From contig CANLTI010000029.1 of assembly GCA_947494095.1 (NCBI GenBank), forward strand, positions 1 to 61,103: a DNA stretch of 61,103 nucleotides, given 5' to 3'. The stretch is from an uncultured Pseudomonadales bacterium (GTDB lineage Bacteria; Pseudomonadota; Gammaproteobacteria; Pseudomonadales; Cellvibrionaceae). Numbering within the stretch: position 1 is the first letter of the stretch; each line of letters starts with the position of its first letter. Shown piece after piece: positions 39,309 through 48,698 of the stretch. Below the pieces are notes generated by a model. That model saw nothing but the letters and a program-made list of their open reading frames with translations. It did not search any database and was not told the origin of the DNA. The translations under genes were made by a program, and so were the position numbers.

Positions 39309-39665
39309 TTATTGGCTATTGGGATTAAAAATCGCCTCATATTGCGCGTCGTTAAAGCCGACAGTGATTGTCTCTTTGTGCTCGAGTAAGGGGCGTTTGA
39401 TGAGTGTGGGGTTTGCCAGCGCAATGGCTAACCCTTGTGGCAGGAGTGCGCGCTCTTGGTCCTCGGGTGAGAGTTGCTTCCAAGTGGTGCTGCGTTTGTT
39501 AATCAGGGTGTCGGCACCTAATGCTTCACGCCACTGCTCTAAATGAGTGAGCGTGAGGCCACAGGTTTTTACATCAAAAAATTCATATTCTATATTGTGA
39601 TCTTTGAGCCAAGATACGGCCCTTTTTACGGAGTCACAGTTTTTTATGCCATATACACAGGTCAT
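39309..39665 (-). CDS. ArsC/Spx-family thioredoxin-fold protein (YffB-like)
   Basis: 118 residues. CVYGIKNCDSVKRAVSWL gives the N-terminal single active cysteine followed by Ser (C-x-S region), with the LINKRSTTWK segment and the conserved RPLLEHK near the C-terminus. YffB is a glutathione-dependent reductase-like protein encoded next to dapE in many gammaproteobacteria; not an arsenate operon member. Likely first gene of the dap unit. Confidence 0.9.
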   Translation of the reverse strand: MTCVYGIKNCDSVKRAVSWLKDHNIEYEFFDVKTCGLTLTHLEQWREALGADTLINKRSTTWKQLSPEDQERALLPQGLAIALANPTLIKRPLLEHKETITVGFNDAQYEAIFNPNSQ

Positions 39666-39735
39666 ACTAAGGTCTCACCACTGTTTTGTTGAATGTCACG
39701 TTAATCGCAATTGATCATAGCAATCGGATAAAAAT

Positions 39736-40266
39736 ATGAAAATGCTGCAAGCATACCATACGGTTCGACTAATTGGTTTGACCTTCTGGTTAGGCTGTAC
39801 TTTAGTTGCATATAGCCCTCGCCTTTTGGCCGAACCGCTGCCTATTATTGCACCGAATGAGATATTGAAGCCTTTTACAACCGACGGTTGTTCATTATTC
39901 CCTGATGGCGTACTTTGGGATACGACCTTGTGGCGCGAGTGCTGCGTAGCGCATGATATGGCTTACTGGAAAGGCGGTGACTTTTGGGAGAGGCTCGCAG
40001 CCGATGAAGCCCTATGGTCTTGCGTTGATCATGTGGGTGAGCCTGCGATGGGCGTTGTGATGCTGCTGGGCGTGAGACTGGGCGGCTCACCTCTTTGGCC
40101 AACGCCTTTTAAGTGGGGTTACGGTTGGCCGTCGTGGCGTGGTTATAAAGCATTAACGTTCGATGAACTCAAACGTGTAGAAAATCGATTGATTGAGCAG
40201 CAGCTATTAAAGCCAAGCTATGCCCAGTCGCAAGCATCAAAAAGTCATAATAAAGAGGATAAATAA
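39736..40266 (+). CDS. Secreted phospholipase-A2-like protein
   Basis: 176 residues. A signal peptide (cleavage after RLLA) is followed by TDGCSLFPDG and ECCVAHDMAYWKGG. The adjacent cysteines C69-C70 and H73-D74 reproduce the phospholipase A2 CCxxHDxxY active site, and the preceding DGCS loop is in the position of the calcium loop. Other disulfide cysteines are few. It shares a TAATG overlap with the lipoprotein gene downstream, so the two are coupled. Lipase activity is not proven. Confidence 0.7.
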   Translation: MKMLQAYHTVRLIGLTFWLGCTLVAYSPRLLAEPLPIIAPNEILKPFTTDGCSLFPDGVLWDTTLWRECCVAHDMAYWKGGDFWERLAADEALWSCVDHVGEPAMGVVMLLGVRLGGSPLWPTPFKWGYGWPSWRGYKALTFDELKRVENRLIEQQLLKPSYAQSQASKSHNKEDK

Positions 40267-40649
40267 TGCGGATGATCTTAAAAGGTTGTGTTGCGGGGTT
40301 GGTTGTTGTGATGACAGCGGGTTGCGCATCTAATCCTGTTGCGGGCAACTGGCAATACGCTGACGGCAATACCGTTATCGGGCTAAACATTAAAGGTAAA
40401 GAGGCGTGTGAGTTATCGCTATTGCGTTTTGTGAGTAGTGATTTGAAGCGCAAATGCCGATACGAGCTCAATAAAATGCACGTCAAAAAAGATGCCCAAA
40501 GCCCTATCGAGCACTATTTGGTATATCTGCATGACGAGCAAGGCCGTTGTGATGCGTTTGCAGACTTCGAGTTTACACACGACACTCATGCTAACTTGGT
40601 CACATTTTTAGTCGGCGAGGCGCCCTTTTACATGCAAAAGCTCCCCTAA
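40266..40649 (+). CDS. Small lipoprotein of unknown function
   Basis: 127 residues with lipobox TAGC. The mature part (GNWQYADGNTVIGLNI...CELSLLRF...YLVYLHDEQGRCDAFADFEF) has no family I recognise and contains three further cysteines. Its start overlaps the PLA2-like stop by one base. It could be an accessory or inhibitor of the upstream enzyme, by context only. Confidence 0.75.
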   Translation: MRMILKGCVAGLVVVMTAGCASNPVAGNWQYADGNTVIGLNIKGKEACELSLLRFVSSDLKRKCRYELNKMHVKKDAQSPIEHYLVYLHDEQGRCDAFADFEFTHDTHANLVTFLVGEAPFYMQKLP

Positions 40650-40711
40650 GTGCTCAGCCGTAATAGTGCATACCTTAAGTGCATAGCTTAATGGTATAAC
40701 GATAAACACAA

Positions 40712-40740
40712 AAAAGCCTTTAGATGATCTAAAGGCTTTT
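40712..40740. terminator. Bidirectional terminator
   Basis: A perfect 14-bp stem (AAAAGCCTTTAGAT and its complement) with a one-base centre, between the convergent lipoprotein gene and hypX. Confidence 0.85.
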
Positions 40741-40828
40741 AGGTTATGGGCCGATTTTCAGTACAGCTTCCTTTTTAGTGCAACTTCCTTTTTTATAAGT
40801 ATGCAGCCTTGTATAGGTATGCAGGGGG

Positions 40829-42535
40829 TTAAATGAGCGATTGTGCTAGCTCGGGTTGAGCATTTTTGATAGGTTCAGCCTCAGGTAGCTTACCTTTAAA
40901 GACAAATAGTTTGCGCTCTAGATGATAGCTGCTTTCGGGGTTGTAAAAGGTTTCGCGCATTTTTGCGAGTTCTTCGCTGCGGTAGTCTTCGAGAGGTTTG
41001 ATCGCTTCGTCAGCGGCGCGACGTTGGCGTTTTTGCTCTAGCTCCGCGGTCAAGTCAAGCTGCGATGTTTGTTGCTGGCAAAAACTACGCAAATGCTCAT
41101 GATATTGACCCCAGTCTTCGGGCAGCATTTGGTCGGCAAGGCGGCAGCTTAATGCTTCGCTCGCTAAAAGAGGCTCGCACTCGGTGGCAAATTTTTGCGC
41201 TAGTTCATGGCCTACGCGCTTAGGTAATAAGTAAGTCCAATACTCTGAACCATAGAGGCCCATTTTGGCATAATGCGGGTTGAGTACGACGCCTTCACGG
41301 ATAATCACTTTATCACACGCCAAGGCCAAAATAGCGCCACCGGCACCCGCGTTATTACGCAATGCTGCAATAGTTAATTGGTTAGGGGTGTGGATAATCT
41401 CGGCAACAACATCATCAATGGCATTAATGTTTTGCCAAGACTCCAATGCAGGGTCGGCGGCCGCTTCAATGCAATTTAAATGAATACCATTACTGAAAAA
41501 GTCTTCGCCGCCCATAATAACAATCACTTTGGCGTCACTGGCTTTAACCTGTACCAAACGTTGTTTAAGGCGTAAGCATTGCTGTGTGTTGGCGGCGCCA
41601 TTATAAAAGTCAAAATGTACATAAGCCACATCGCCGATATTCTCGACTCGAATATCATCAATAACTGAAGCGTCGTACTCGGCAACTAAGTTGAGGTTTT
41701 GATTGCCCGCTAATGCATTAATGACTCTGGCGGCAGGGAGCTTAATTGCAGGCAGTGCTGAATGTGTTTTGCACTTCATTTGCTTGATCCAAATAGCACC
41801 ATCAATAGTTGCTATACATACCGCGCCGTGACGGATGGCTAAAATCTGCTTCGCGGCGCCTTTGAGGTTGGGCTCTAGCTCGGGGCCAAATAAATGCACG
41901 TCATGACCTAAAAAGTGGTCGAGTACGCCAGGGGTTGTATCGGCGGCATAAATTTTTTGCATAATAGTGCGGGTAGTGTCGGCAGACCAGTCAATGCGAC
42001 GCATAGGCTGACGCAATAAGGGGTTGCAAGTGCCTTCAACGCCTGGATTGTTGTAGTTGAGTGGTTTGGGCTGGTAGTTGGGATCTTCAAAATCCAGTAA
42101 TGCTTGCTTAATAAGTGCTACCGCGGTGGTGCTCACTTCGCGTTTGTAGGTGCTGGTTTTACCGGCGCGGCGCAAAGGAAAGTTTTGCGTGCCCCAAATA
42201 TCACCCGCGTCCATTTCGCTATCGGCTTGCAATAAGGTAACGCCCCAGCGTGAGTCATCATGGGTAATGGCGTAATCAATCGATGAAGGTCCGCGATCAC
42301 CCTCAATGCCTGGATGCACAATTAAACACTTGTGCTGCTGCCAGATGTCTTCGGGAATACGGTGTGTTAAGAAAGGACAAAGTATAAGATCAGGCTGAAA
42401 GTTGGCAATTTGCTTTCTCAGTACAGGCTCATCCATACCGTAGTGCTGATCAATATCATGTCCGAGTAACACTAATTCCCTTAACACTCTTTGACATAAA
42501 CCACTAAACGAAGACGCGAGAATTAAAACTTTCAT
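40829..42535 (-). CDS. hypX: Hydrogenase maturation factor HypX/HoxX (CO synthase for NiFe sites)
   Basis: 568 residues. The N-terminal half is a formyltransferase-like domain (VHPGIEGDRGPSSIDYAI, with H74) and the C-terminal half an enoyl-CoA hydratase-like domain (IVIMGGEDFFSNGIHLN, RNNAGAGGAILALACDKVI, GLYGSEYWTYLLPKRVG). HypX makes CO from formyl-tetrahydrofolate via formyl-CoA for the active site of O2-tolerant NiFe hydrogenases. No hydrogenase or hyp gene lies in the window, so it is an orphan here. The MHYT gene is upstream on the same strand. Identity is strong; role without hydrogenase is open. Confidence 0.92.
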   Translation of the reverse strand: MKVLILASSFSGLCQRVLRELVLLGHDIDQHYGMDEPVLRKQIANFQPDLILCPFLTHRIPEDIWQQHKCLIVHPGIEGDRGPSSIDYAITHDDSRWGVTLLQADSEMDAGDIWGTQNFPLRRAGKTSTYKREVSTTAVALIKQALLDFEDPNYQPKPLNYNNPGVEGTCNPLLRQPMRRIDWSADTTRTIMQKIYAADTTPGVLDHFLGHDVHLFGPELEPNLKGAAKQILAIRHGAVCIATIDGAIWIKQMKCKTHSALPAIKLPAARVINALAGNQNLNLVAEYDASVIDDIRVENIGDVAYVHFDFYNGAANTQQCLRLKQRLVQVKASDAKVIVIMGGEDFFSNGIHLNCIEAAADPALESWQNINAIDDVVAEIIHTPNQLTIAALRNNAGAGGAILALACDKVIIREGVVLNPHYAKMGLYGSEYWTYLLPKRVGHELAQKFATECEPLLASEALSCRLADQMLPEDWGQYHEHLRSFCQQQTSQLDLTAELEQKRQRRAADEAIKPLEDYRSEELAKMRETFYNPESSYHLERKLFVFKGKLPEAEPIKNAQPELAQSLI

Positions 42536-42869
42536 GAGTACATCCTTACAATTGATTAAAAGTTAATTAACAGGTTTTTACATTACTTCATAATTGCGAA
42601 TACTTTATTAACAGGTACATTACACCAAACCAAACGCTATGTTAAACAAAAGTTGTTAGATTGTATTGAAATAAATTAACATAATCATCAAATGTTATTT
42701 TTATTTTTGGTTCTAAAGTGGGGGTAAAAAAATTGAAAAGGAGAAGTGGTTGGGGTTTTGATGCAAGTAAAGTTCAGGTTAACTATTTTTTTAAAGCCAA
42801 AATAAAAAAATACCGCAACAAGAATATTGACGCGGTCTGTCAATTGCTTTTTGAAGATTAGGTTTTATT
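42536..42869. other. Non-coding leader region of hypX
   Basis: About 330 bp of A+T-rich sequence ahead of hypX, ending at a family-1 element. No gene, and no clear operator, is seen. Confidence 0.5.
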
Positions 42870-43106
42870 GTAACTATTCAGCCGAACCCAAAAAGCTCTC
42901 TTAACAGGGTGCTGATGGGGTATTTTCTGGATATTTAAGCGCCGGGCCTTGTAGGGAAAGCAAGGGTTAGACAATGGACCTGCATAAGGATATGCAAGAT
43001 TAGACTTTGCAGGAGTGCAAAGTCGAGGAGCACAAAGTCGTAGATGGCTTGAGCGGCCCAGCAAATGATTCATTAGCGCCCGATTCCTGCACTTCTGAAT
43101 AGCTAC
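42870..43106 (+). mobile_element. Family-1 miniature element, copy G (237 bp)
   Basis: Ends GTAACTATTCAG and CTGAATAGCTAC (one mismatch), flanked by a perfect 8-bp duplication GTTTTATT (42862-42869 and 43107-43114). Same length as copies B and C. Between hypX and the MHYT gene. Confidence 0.92.
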
Positions 43107-43128
43107 GTTTTATTTTAATTCTTTAGTA

Positions 43129-43911
43129 TTAGCTCTTGATAGTTTCTTCTAATACATCTTCCTCATCGTCTTCTTCTAGAGCTTCGTACATTTTTTTATT
43201 TAATTGACTTAAAGTAACAACCAAGCACAGTACTAGCATAATCATAGAGAAGCAAAAGATAAACAAACCGAGGGTCAGTGGTTCGACTCCGGACTCCGGC
43301 ATAGCAAGGCTTGGGTTGGGTGTCATAATCATGGCTTCCATACCTACGTAATGCATACCACATACTGCAATAGCCATTACAAAAGAGGCACCAATCATTT
43401 GCACCGTTCCTTCGAGGTTAAAGGCGAGCCAAAAAGCCGCTGTCGCCGCTGTGATTCCAATAATGACTGATGCAATTACTAAGGTATTGTTGTAACCCAT
43501 GTCGGCAGCAGTAATCATTGCGGCCATACCACTAAAATGCATGCTCGAAATCCCCGAGCCTGAGATAACCCCAGCAATCAAAAGCATGGCAATCGAATTT
43601 GGGCGCGTACTGAGCAAAAACAGCCCTAGCCCAACAAGCGCAACAGCAATGGCGAGAGAGGCGACGGTAAGCCACGGGTCATAGACAACAGGCATGCCCA
43701 TATCGTAAGCAATCATCCCAATAAAATGCATGGCCCATACCGCCCCGCCGCCTAATGCAAATGATGCCGATATAATCCATTTTGTGCGCTCGCCTTCTTC
43801 GGCGTGGCGCATACCCCTGACAAGCTGTAGGCCTGTGTACGAGCCAAAAGTAGCAATGAAATAAGAAAGTGCGACAAGGAAAAAGTTATAGCTGGGTTCG
43901 GCGTGCATCAT
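43129..43911 (-). CDS. MHYT-domain membrane sensor-like protein
   Basis: 260 residues with seven hydrophobic helices. Three helices carry the MHYT-type motif: WAMHFIGM, SSMHFSGM and CGMHYVGM. MHYT domains are predicted copper-binding sensors of O2, CO or NO. The acidic C-terminal tail (EEDDEEDVLEE) has no output domain, so it is a stand-alone sensor or regulator. On the same strand and upstream of hypX, separated by a family-1 element. Confidence 0.92.
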   Translation of the reverse strand: MMHAEPSYNFFLVALSYFIATFGSYTGLQLVRGMRHAEEGERTKWIISASFALGGGAVWAMHFIGMIAYDMGMPVVYDPWLTVASLAIAVALVGLGLFLLSTRPNSIAMLLIAGVISGSGISSMHFSGMAAMITAADMGYNNTLVIASVIIGITAATAAFWLAFNLEGTVQMIGASFVMAIAVCGMHYVGMEAMIMTPNPSLAMPESGVEPLTLGLFIFCFSMIMLVLCLVVTLSQLNKKMYEALEEDDEEDVLEETIKS

Positions 43912-44247
43912 GTTTTAGGGCTCCTAAATTATGTTAAGTGTCATATTGATAATATGTTTTTTTATTTGTATTGATGGTTTTGAGCGTTTTAGTGAATTGT
44001 TTAGCGTGTTAATACTAGTAATGAACGTGTAATAGGTTAGAATACGCGCCAAATCGCATTACAGGAAGTCTTAGCTGTCAAAGTATTTATTAAAGTGTCA
44101 ATATTGTTTGTTTTTTGACCGGCTTATGCGTGCTTTATTGCACGGGCGTAGTGTATTAATCATTGGGGTTTGTGTGGTATCAGCTAATTTTCATCGCCCT
44201 GATAATTTGCTTAACCGAGGCTGACGTGCCTCACTAGTGATGAGCTT
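43912..44247. other. Divergent intergenic region MHYT / chemosensory cluster
   Basis: 336 bp that must hold both divergent promoters. A small CGTGC-N6-GCACG hairpin lies near 44127-44142. No other signal recognised. Confidence 0.45.
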
Positions 44248-45111
44248 ATGCAACCAACTCTCTCTCAAAAACCTATAGAGTCCCGTGTATTTACGGTAGG
44301 TATCATTGGTGCAACAACAAATGCTTTAGCGGCATTTAATCGCATATTTAGTGTAACGCATCACCGAACTCGATCTTACCGGGCGGTTGCTGTGCCTGTG
44401 AGTGATGAGCCTATTCGATCTGTTGATATTTATGTCTTGTGTGTCAGTAATCCGAATGTGATTGCACAGTGGCGAGGTCATTTCACGCACAAAAGCTTGC
44501 ATCAGCCACTTATTCGCTTAGCAAAAGCGAATGCTCAATCATTGACTCAAGAATACATTATCCCAGTGCCTTTAAACCCCAGTAAATTCTTGAAAACGCT
44601 GGATGACTATACGATTAAAGAGCTTAATTTTTTCCCTGAGTTTGAGATAGGGCTCGACGATAGCCGTGTCTCAGGGCAAACGTTAGCGGGTATTAGATTA
44701 CTCAAAAACGGTGTTAATAAGCTCAAGTTAAAGGGTTTGAATAAGGCGTTAGTAATTGATGATAGTTTGCCTGTACGCAAGCAAATAGAAATAGAGTTTA
44801 GCTTGCTTGATGTGGATACCGATTTGGCAGCTACAGGCGAAGAAGGTATCGAAAAGCTCAAAGCTCAGCGCTATGATGTGATTTTTTTGGATGTCGTGAT
44901 GCCAGGAATGGACGGCTATACGGCATGTAAAAGGATTAGATTGTTGCCCCGCTATAAGAGCGTGCCGATTGTATTGCTGACAAGCAAATCCTCTTCGTTT
45001 GATCGTTTAAAAGGAGCCTTAGCCGGCTGCGATACTTACCTAGTAAAACCTATAAATCATAATGATTTTGAAGATGTTTTAAAACAGCACTTTAAACCCG
45101 AAGGAAATTAA
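44248..45111 (+). CDS. Response regulator with N-terminal extension, PilG-like position
   Basis: 287 residues. The C-terminal 120 residues form a receiver domain (ALVIDDSLPVRKQIE with the acidic pair; phospho-acceptor Asp in VIFLDVVMPGMDG; T/S in LLTSK; K in YLVKPIN). The N-terminal 160 residues form an unrecognised alpha/beta domain (FTVGIIGATTNALAAFNRIF, VDIYVLCVSNPNVI), possibly a pseudo-receiver. P. aeruginosa PilG is only about 135 residues. First gene of the cluster, 3 bp before the next receiver gene. Confidence 0.8.
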   Translation: MQPTLSQKPIESRVFTVGIIGATTNALAAFNRIFSVTHHRTRSYRAVAVPVSDEPIRSVDIYVLCVSNPNVIAQWRGHFTHKSLHQPLIRLAKANAQSLTQEYIIPVPLNPSKFLKTLDDYTIKELNFFPEFEIGLDDSRVSGQTLAGIRLLKNGVNKLKLKGLNKALVIDDSLPVRKQIEIEFSLLDVDTDLAATGEEGIEKLKAQRYDVIFLDVVMPGMDGYTACKRIRLLPRYKSVPIVLLTSKSSSFDRLKGALAGCDTYLVKPINHNDFEDVLKQHFKPEGN

Positions 45112-45113
45112 AG

Positions 45114-45476
45114 ATGACAACAAGTAAAATTTTATTGGTTGATGACTCACCTGTAGATTTGGCGCATTTAAGACGTATTGTTGAGGGTGCAGGTTATAGC
45201 GTTGTTACCGCATCAGATGGCGAAGAGGCTTATAATATTGCCAAATCAGCCAGACCTGACCTAATTTTAATGGATGTGGTAATGGAAGGCATTGATGGGT
45301 ATGAAGCCTGTCGACGCATAACCGGAGATCATGAAATTGGAAAAATTCCTATTTTTTTTGTGACGAGTAAAAACCAAAAGGCAGATGAGGTTTGGGCGAC
45401 GATACAAGGCGGTGTTGCCGTTATTCCTAAGCCTATTAATGAAGAGCAAATATTAAAAGCGATTCGCGAAGCTTAA
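45114..45476 (+). CDS. pilH: Single-domain response regulator, PilH-like
   Basis: 120 residues, a receiver domain only: LLVDDSPVDLAHLRRIV, DLILMDVVMEGIDGYEACRR (phospho-Asp), FFVTSK and VIPKPINEEQ. In Pil-Chp systems PilG and PilH are the two receivers phosphorylated by ChpA and tune type IV pilus extension and retraction. Directly follows the larger regulator. A family-1 element separates it from the CheW-like gene. Confidence 0.85.
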   Translation: MTTSKILLVDDSPVDLAHLRRIVEGAGYSVVTASDGEEAYNIAKSARPDLILMDVVMEGIDGYEACRRITGDHEIGKIPIFFVTSKNQKADEVWATIQGGVAVIPKPINEEQILKAIREA

Positions 45477-45512
45477 AGTAAGACTGTTATAGCTATACGT
45501 AAGCAAAAAATA

Positions 45513-45819
45513 GATAATTTTCGGAGGTGCTGAAGTCGGGCACTAATGAATCATTGACTGGGCCGCTCAAGCGATCTGTGACTTTATGCTTCTCGACTTT
45601 ATGCGCTTATAAAGTCTAATCTTGCATGTCCCTAGTGCAGGTATTAGTGCAGGTGCAAAGTCTACCCCCGCGCATCTGCGGTTGCTATATAAACGCCTCG
45701 ACAGCTGGTTTTGTGCTGTCTAACCCTTGCTTTCCCTGCAAGGTCCGGCGCTTAAATGCCCAGGGAATAACCCATCAGCACTCTATCAATAGGGTTTGCT
45801 AGTTTGGCTGAATAGTTAC
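45513..45819 (-). mobile_element. Family-1 miniature element, copy H (307 bp)
   Basis: Right end CTGAATAGTTAC is perfect; the left end (GATAATTTTCGG) is eroded. No exact duplication (AAAAAATA and AAAATAGT are off by register). The longest copy, with an extra insert around 45664-45720. It lies between the PilH-like and PilI-like genes and ends 8 bp before the ATG at 45828. Confidence 0.85.
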
Positions 45820-45827
45820 AAAATAGT

Positions 45828-46397
45828 ATGTTGGAGGCTTCATTGAGTGGTGAACAGGTATTGAGTGGGCGGGCCGGTCAAGATGGAGCAGCACTGAATT
45901 TTGCAGCTCCCTTAAGTGATCGTTGGTCAAAACAGCGCGGTTATGGTGTAACCGTCGGTGGAGTTAATATTCTATTGCCGGTTGGATCCTATAGTGAATT
46001 AACTTTTGACCCTGTAATTACCGCACTCCCTAATGCGCCGCAATATTTTGTGGGCTTATTGAATATGCGGGGAAATCTGATACCAGTTTATGATTTGGCC
46101 CTTTACATGTATGTGGTGGAGCAAAGTCAGCCAGCATTAATTGACTTATCTAAAAAAATAATAAAAAAACCTCAAGTGGTCGTTTTGGGCAAAGGCGACG
46201 ATAGCGTCGCATTATTGTGTGATAACTTACCGCACACGCTAGAACTATCGATTAATGCGTTGCGTAATGCCAATGACCAAGCACCTGCGGCGCTGCAACC
46301 GTTTGTGTCGCGCAGTTTTTGGCTTAACAATACTTGGTGGTTTGAATTAGATATTGTGGCGACATTCACGTTTCTAGCGCAAGAGCATTCCTTATAA
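45828..46397 (+). CDS. pilI: CheW-like coupling protein, PilI-like
   Basis: 189 residues. A CheW domain: LLPVGSYSELTFDPVITALPNAPQYFVGLLNMRGNLIPVYDL, the typical CheW strand-loop region, and a C-terminal VATFTFLAQEH. It couples the PilJ-like receptor to the ChpA-like kinase. Start choice is uncertain: the ATG at 45828 has no ribosome site and lies 8 bp from a family-1 element, whereas a TTG at 45843 has GGAGG 5 bases upstream. Confidence 0.85.
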   Translation: MLEASLSGEQVLSGRAGQDGAALNFAAPLSDRWSKQRGYGVTVGGVNILLPVGSYSELTFDPVITALPNAPQYFVGLLNMRGNLIPVYDLALYMYVVEQSQPALIDLSKKIIKKPQVVVLGKGDDSVALLCDNLPHTLELSINALRNANDQAPAALQPFVSRSFWLNNTWWFELDIVATFTFLAQEHSL

Positions 46398-46578
46398 ATT
46401 TTAATCAGTAATGCCTAAGCGCATACTCTTTTAAATCACGCAGACCTTTTGTGCCATGTTAGCCTGGGTATTCATGTTACAAAGCTAATGTTAATGATTA
46501 TTAGTGATATAGATTTAATGGCAAAAATAAGTTTAATGGACAAATTTAATTTTAACCAAGCACAACCGGAGTGACTCC

Positions 46579-48642
46579 ATGAAGTTTTTAGTGAATATGC
46601 GTATATCCCAAAAAATCATGGCTTTGGTAGCCGGTTTGGTTGTGGGTTTTATTGCCATTGGTGCAGCGTATTTTGTACAAGTTAATTTGCAAACGGAGCA
46701 AAGTCGGCAAAATGCAAAATTGAGTGAAATGCAAAGTACACTCATGAGCTTAGCGATAACCGGTGCGAGCTTAGCGTTACAAGATACAGATTTAAAAGAA
46801 GCTGAAGGTGATATTCACGCGTTTGTGGGCACTCTTCAATCAGAGAAGATTAAAGGCGCAAAGGTTAATGCGATTACACAGGTGGTTGAGCAATATTTTT
46901 CGGCGCAATCAGAGTATAAAGGCTTACAAGATACGTTAGATGAAAAGCAACGGTCAGTGGTCGCAGCGTTTGCTTTATTGCAAGAGAGTCTACCCTCGCA
47001 GCGTTTAGACTTGGCATTACTGCGGGCCGGCGAAGCCAATTACTTGGCTAAACCTGATGCACAGAACTACGCCAACGTATTTGATAGTGTGAACCGTTTA
47101 ATGGCATTTGCTAAGGTTGAGGCTGAAAACCTTAAGGGTAAAGGTGCTTCAGATAACTTAGAAAAATACTCGAGTGCGTTCGAAACATTGGCCTATAGCA
47201 TAAAAGATTTAGAGTCATTAGGCACTCAAAAAAGCGAGCTGCAAAATATACTCAATACTGAAATTACCGCTTTAGCCTTGCAGGTCAGACAGAAAATTGA
47301 TGCAGCACAAACCGAAGCCAAAAAGCAACACCAAACCATGACGGCTGTATTTATTGTTATGGTATCTATTATTGTGACGGCGACAGCTGTGGGTGTTTAT
47401 TTTCTCTATAAAGGGATTGTGTTTCCAATGACGCATATGCAAAGCGTTATTCGTCGTATTAACCGCGGTAAATTAAAAGCGCGTGTCAAGATGATTGGTA
47501 ATGATGAGATGGGCGATTTGGGTAATGCCTTTAATCAGTTACTGGATGATCGGATCCAAAACTTAGAAGATCAAGCGCTAGAAAATGAACATCTTAACAA
47601 CTCGATTATTTCGTTGATTCGTGCGGTGGGCACCATTGCACGTAAAGATCTAACTATTAAAGTGCCTGTGTCTGCCGATATTACAGGTACGGTATCTGAT
47701 GCGATTAACTTATTGACTTCTGAGACGGCAAAAACCTTGGCACAGGTGAGGGCTATTTCAGGGGATGTTGACCAAGTTGCCGATGTATTACAAAATCAGT
47801 CGGCGACTGTTGTGCGCGTGGCAGAAGATGAAAGGAAGCAGGTTATTGCTACAGCAAAAGCGTTAGAGGTGTCGGCGCGCGCGATGAATGATATTGCCAG
47901 TAAAGCCGGTGAAGCGAATAAGCTAGCTAAAGGGGCGATTGCGAATACTCAGCAAGCACGTGAGTCAGTGGAGCAAGCGGTAGATAGTATCTTGACCATT
48001 CGTGAAACGATTTCGGAAACTGAAAAACGTATTAAACGTCTAGGTGATCGCTCACAAGAAATTTCGGGTATTGTGAGTTTGATTAATACCATTGCAGAGC
48101 GTACTCATATTTTGGCGCTAAATGCGAGTATGCATGCGGCTTCAGCGGGTGAAGCCGGTAAAGGCTTTGCGGTGGTTGCCGACGAGGTTCAGCGTTTGGC
48201 CGAAAACGCCCGTGAGGCAACGGCTGACATTTCGTCAATGGTGAATAATATTCGGGTGGAAACGTCAGATACTGTAAATATTATGAATAAATTAATTGCC
48301 GAGGTTGCGTTAGGTACCAAGACAGCAGAAGTTGCTGGTCGACGAATGAATGAAACAGACCAAGCGACTAACGAGCTGGTGGTATTGGTACAAGTTATGG
48401 CGCAAAGTGCTGTACAGCAAGCCGAAGTGACCAACCGTGTACGTGACCGGGCGATGATTATTCGAAATTTCACCGAAAAAACAGGCAGCCAGTTAATTCA
48501 GCAAAAAACCTATACCGATAGCTTAAAAGACCAATCTGCCTTATTGGTTGAACAGGTGAGTTTGTTTAAATTACCTGAGAGCGTGCTGGCGCAATACAGC
48601 TCTGCTAAGCCTGAGCAAACCGTCACTTCAAAGGCGGGGTAA
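46579..48642 (+). CDS. pilJ: Methyl-accepting chemotaxis protein, PilJ-like
   Basis: 687 residues. Transmembrane helices near 12-32 and 254-276 bracket a helical periplasmic domain, followed by HAMP ([40 protein letters not shown]) and an MCP signalling domain whose tip reads [47 protein letters not shown]. The usual PilJ tip E-to-Q/H changes fit the PilJ type. It senses surface contact through pilin in P. aeruginosa. 26 bp before the kinase gene. Confidence 0.92.
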   Translation: MKFLVNMRISQKIMALVAGLVVGFIAIGAAYFVQVNLQTEQSRQNAKLSEMQSTLMSLAITGASLALQDTDLKEAEGDIHAFVGTLQSEKIKGAKVNAITQVVEQYFSAQSEYKGLQDTLDEKQRSVVAAFALLQESLPSQRLDLALLRAGEANYLAKPDAQNYANVFDSVNRLMAFAKVEAENLKGKGASDNLEKYSSAFETLAYSIKDLESLGTQKSELQNILNTEITALALQVRQKIDAAQTEAKKQHQTMTAVFIVMVSIIVTATAVGVYFLYKGIVFPMTHMQSVIRRINRGKLKARVKMIGNDEMGDLGNAFNQLLDDRIQNLEDQALENEHLNNSIISLIRAVGTIARKDLTIKVPVSADITGTVSDAINLLTSETAKTLAQVRAISGDVDQVADVLQNQSATVVRVAEDERKQVIATAKALEVSARAMNDIASKAGEANKLAKGAIANTQQARESVEQAVDSILTIRETISETEKRIKRLGDRSQEISGIVSLINTIAERTHILALNASMHAASAGEAGKGFAVVADEVQRLAENAREATADISSMVNNIRVETSDTVNIMNKLIAEVALGTKTAEVAGRRMNETDQATNELVVLVQVMAQSAVQQAEVTNRVRDRAMIIRNFTEKTGSQLIQQKTYTDSLKDQSALLVEQVSLFKLPESVLAQYSSAKPEQTVTSKAG

Positions 48643-48698
48643 GTGGGTGAAGTAGTTGCTTCTATTTATTGGGGTTTAATCAAGTAGCGAGAGTGCCT

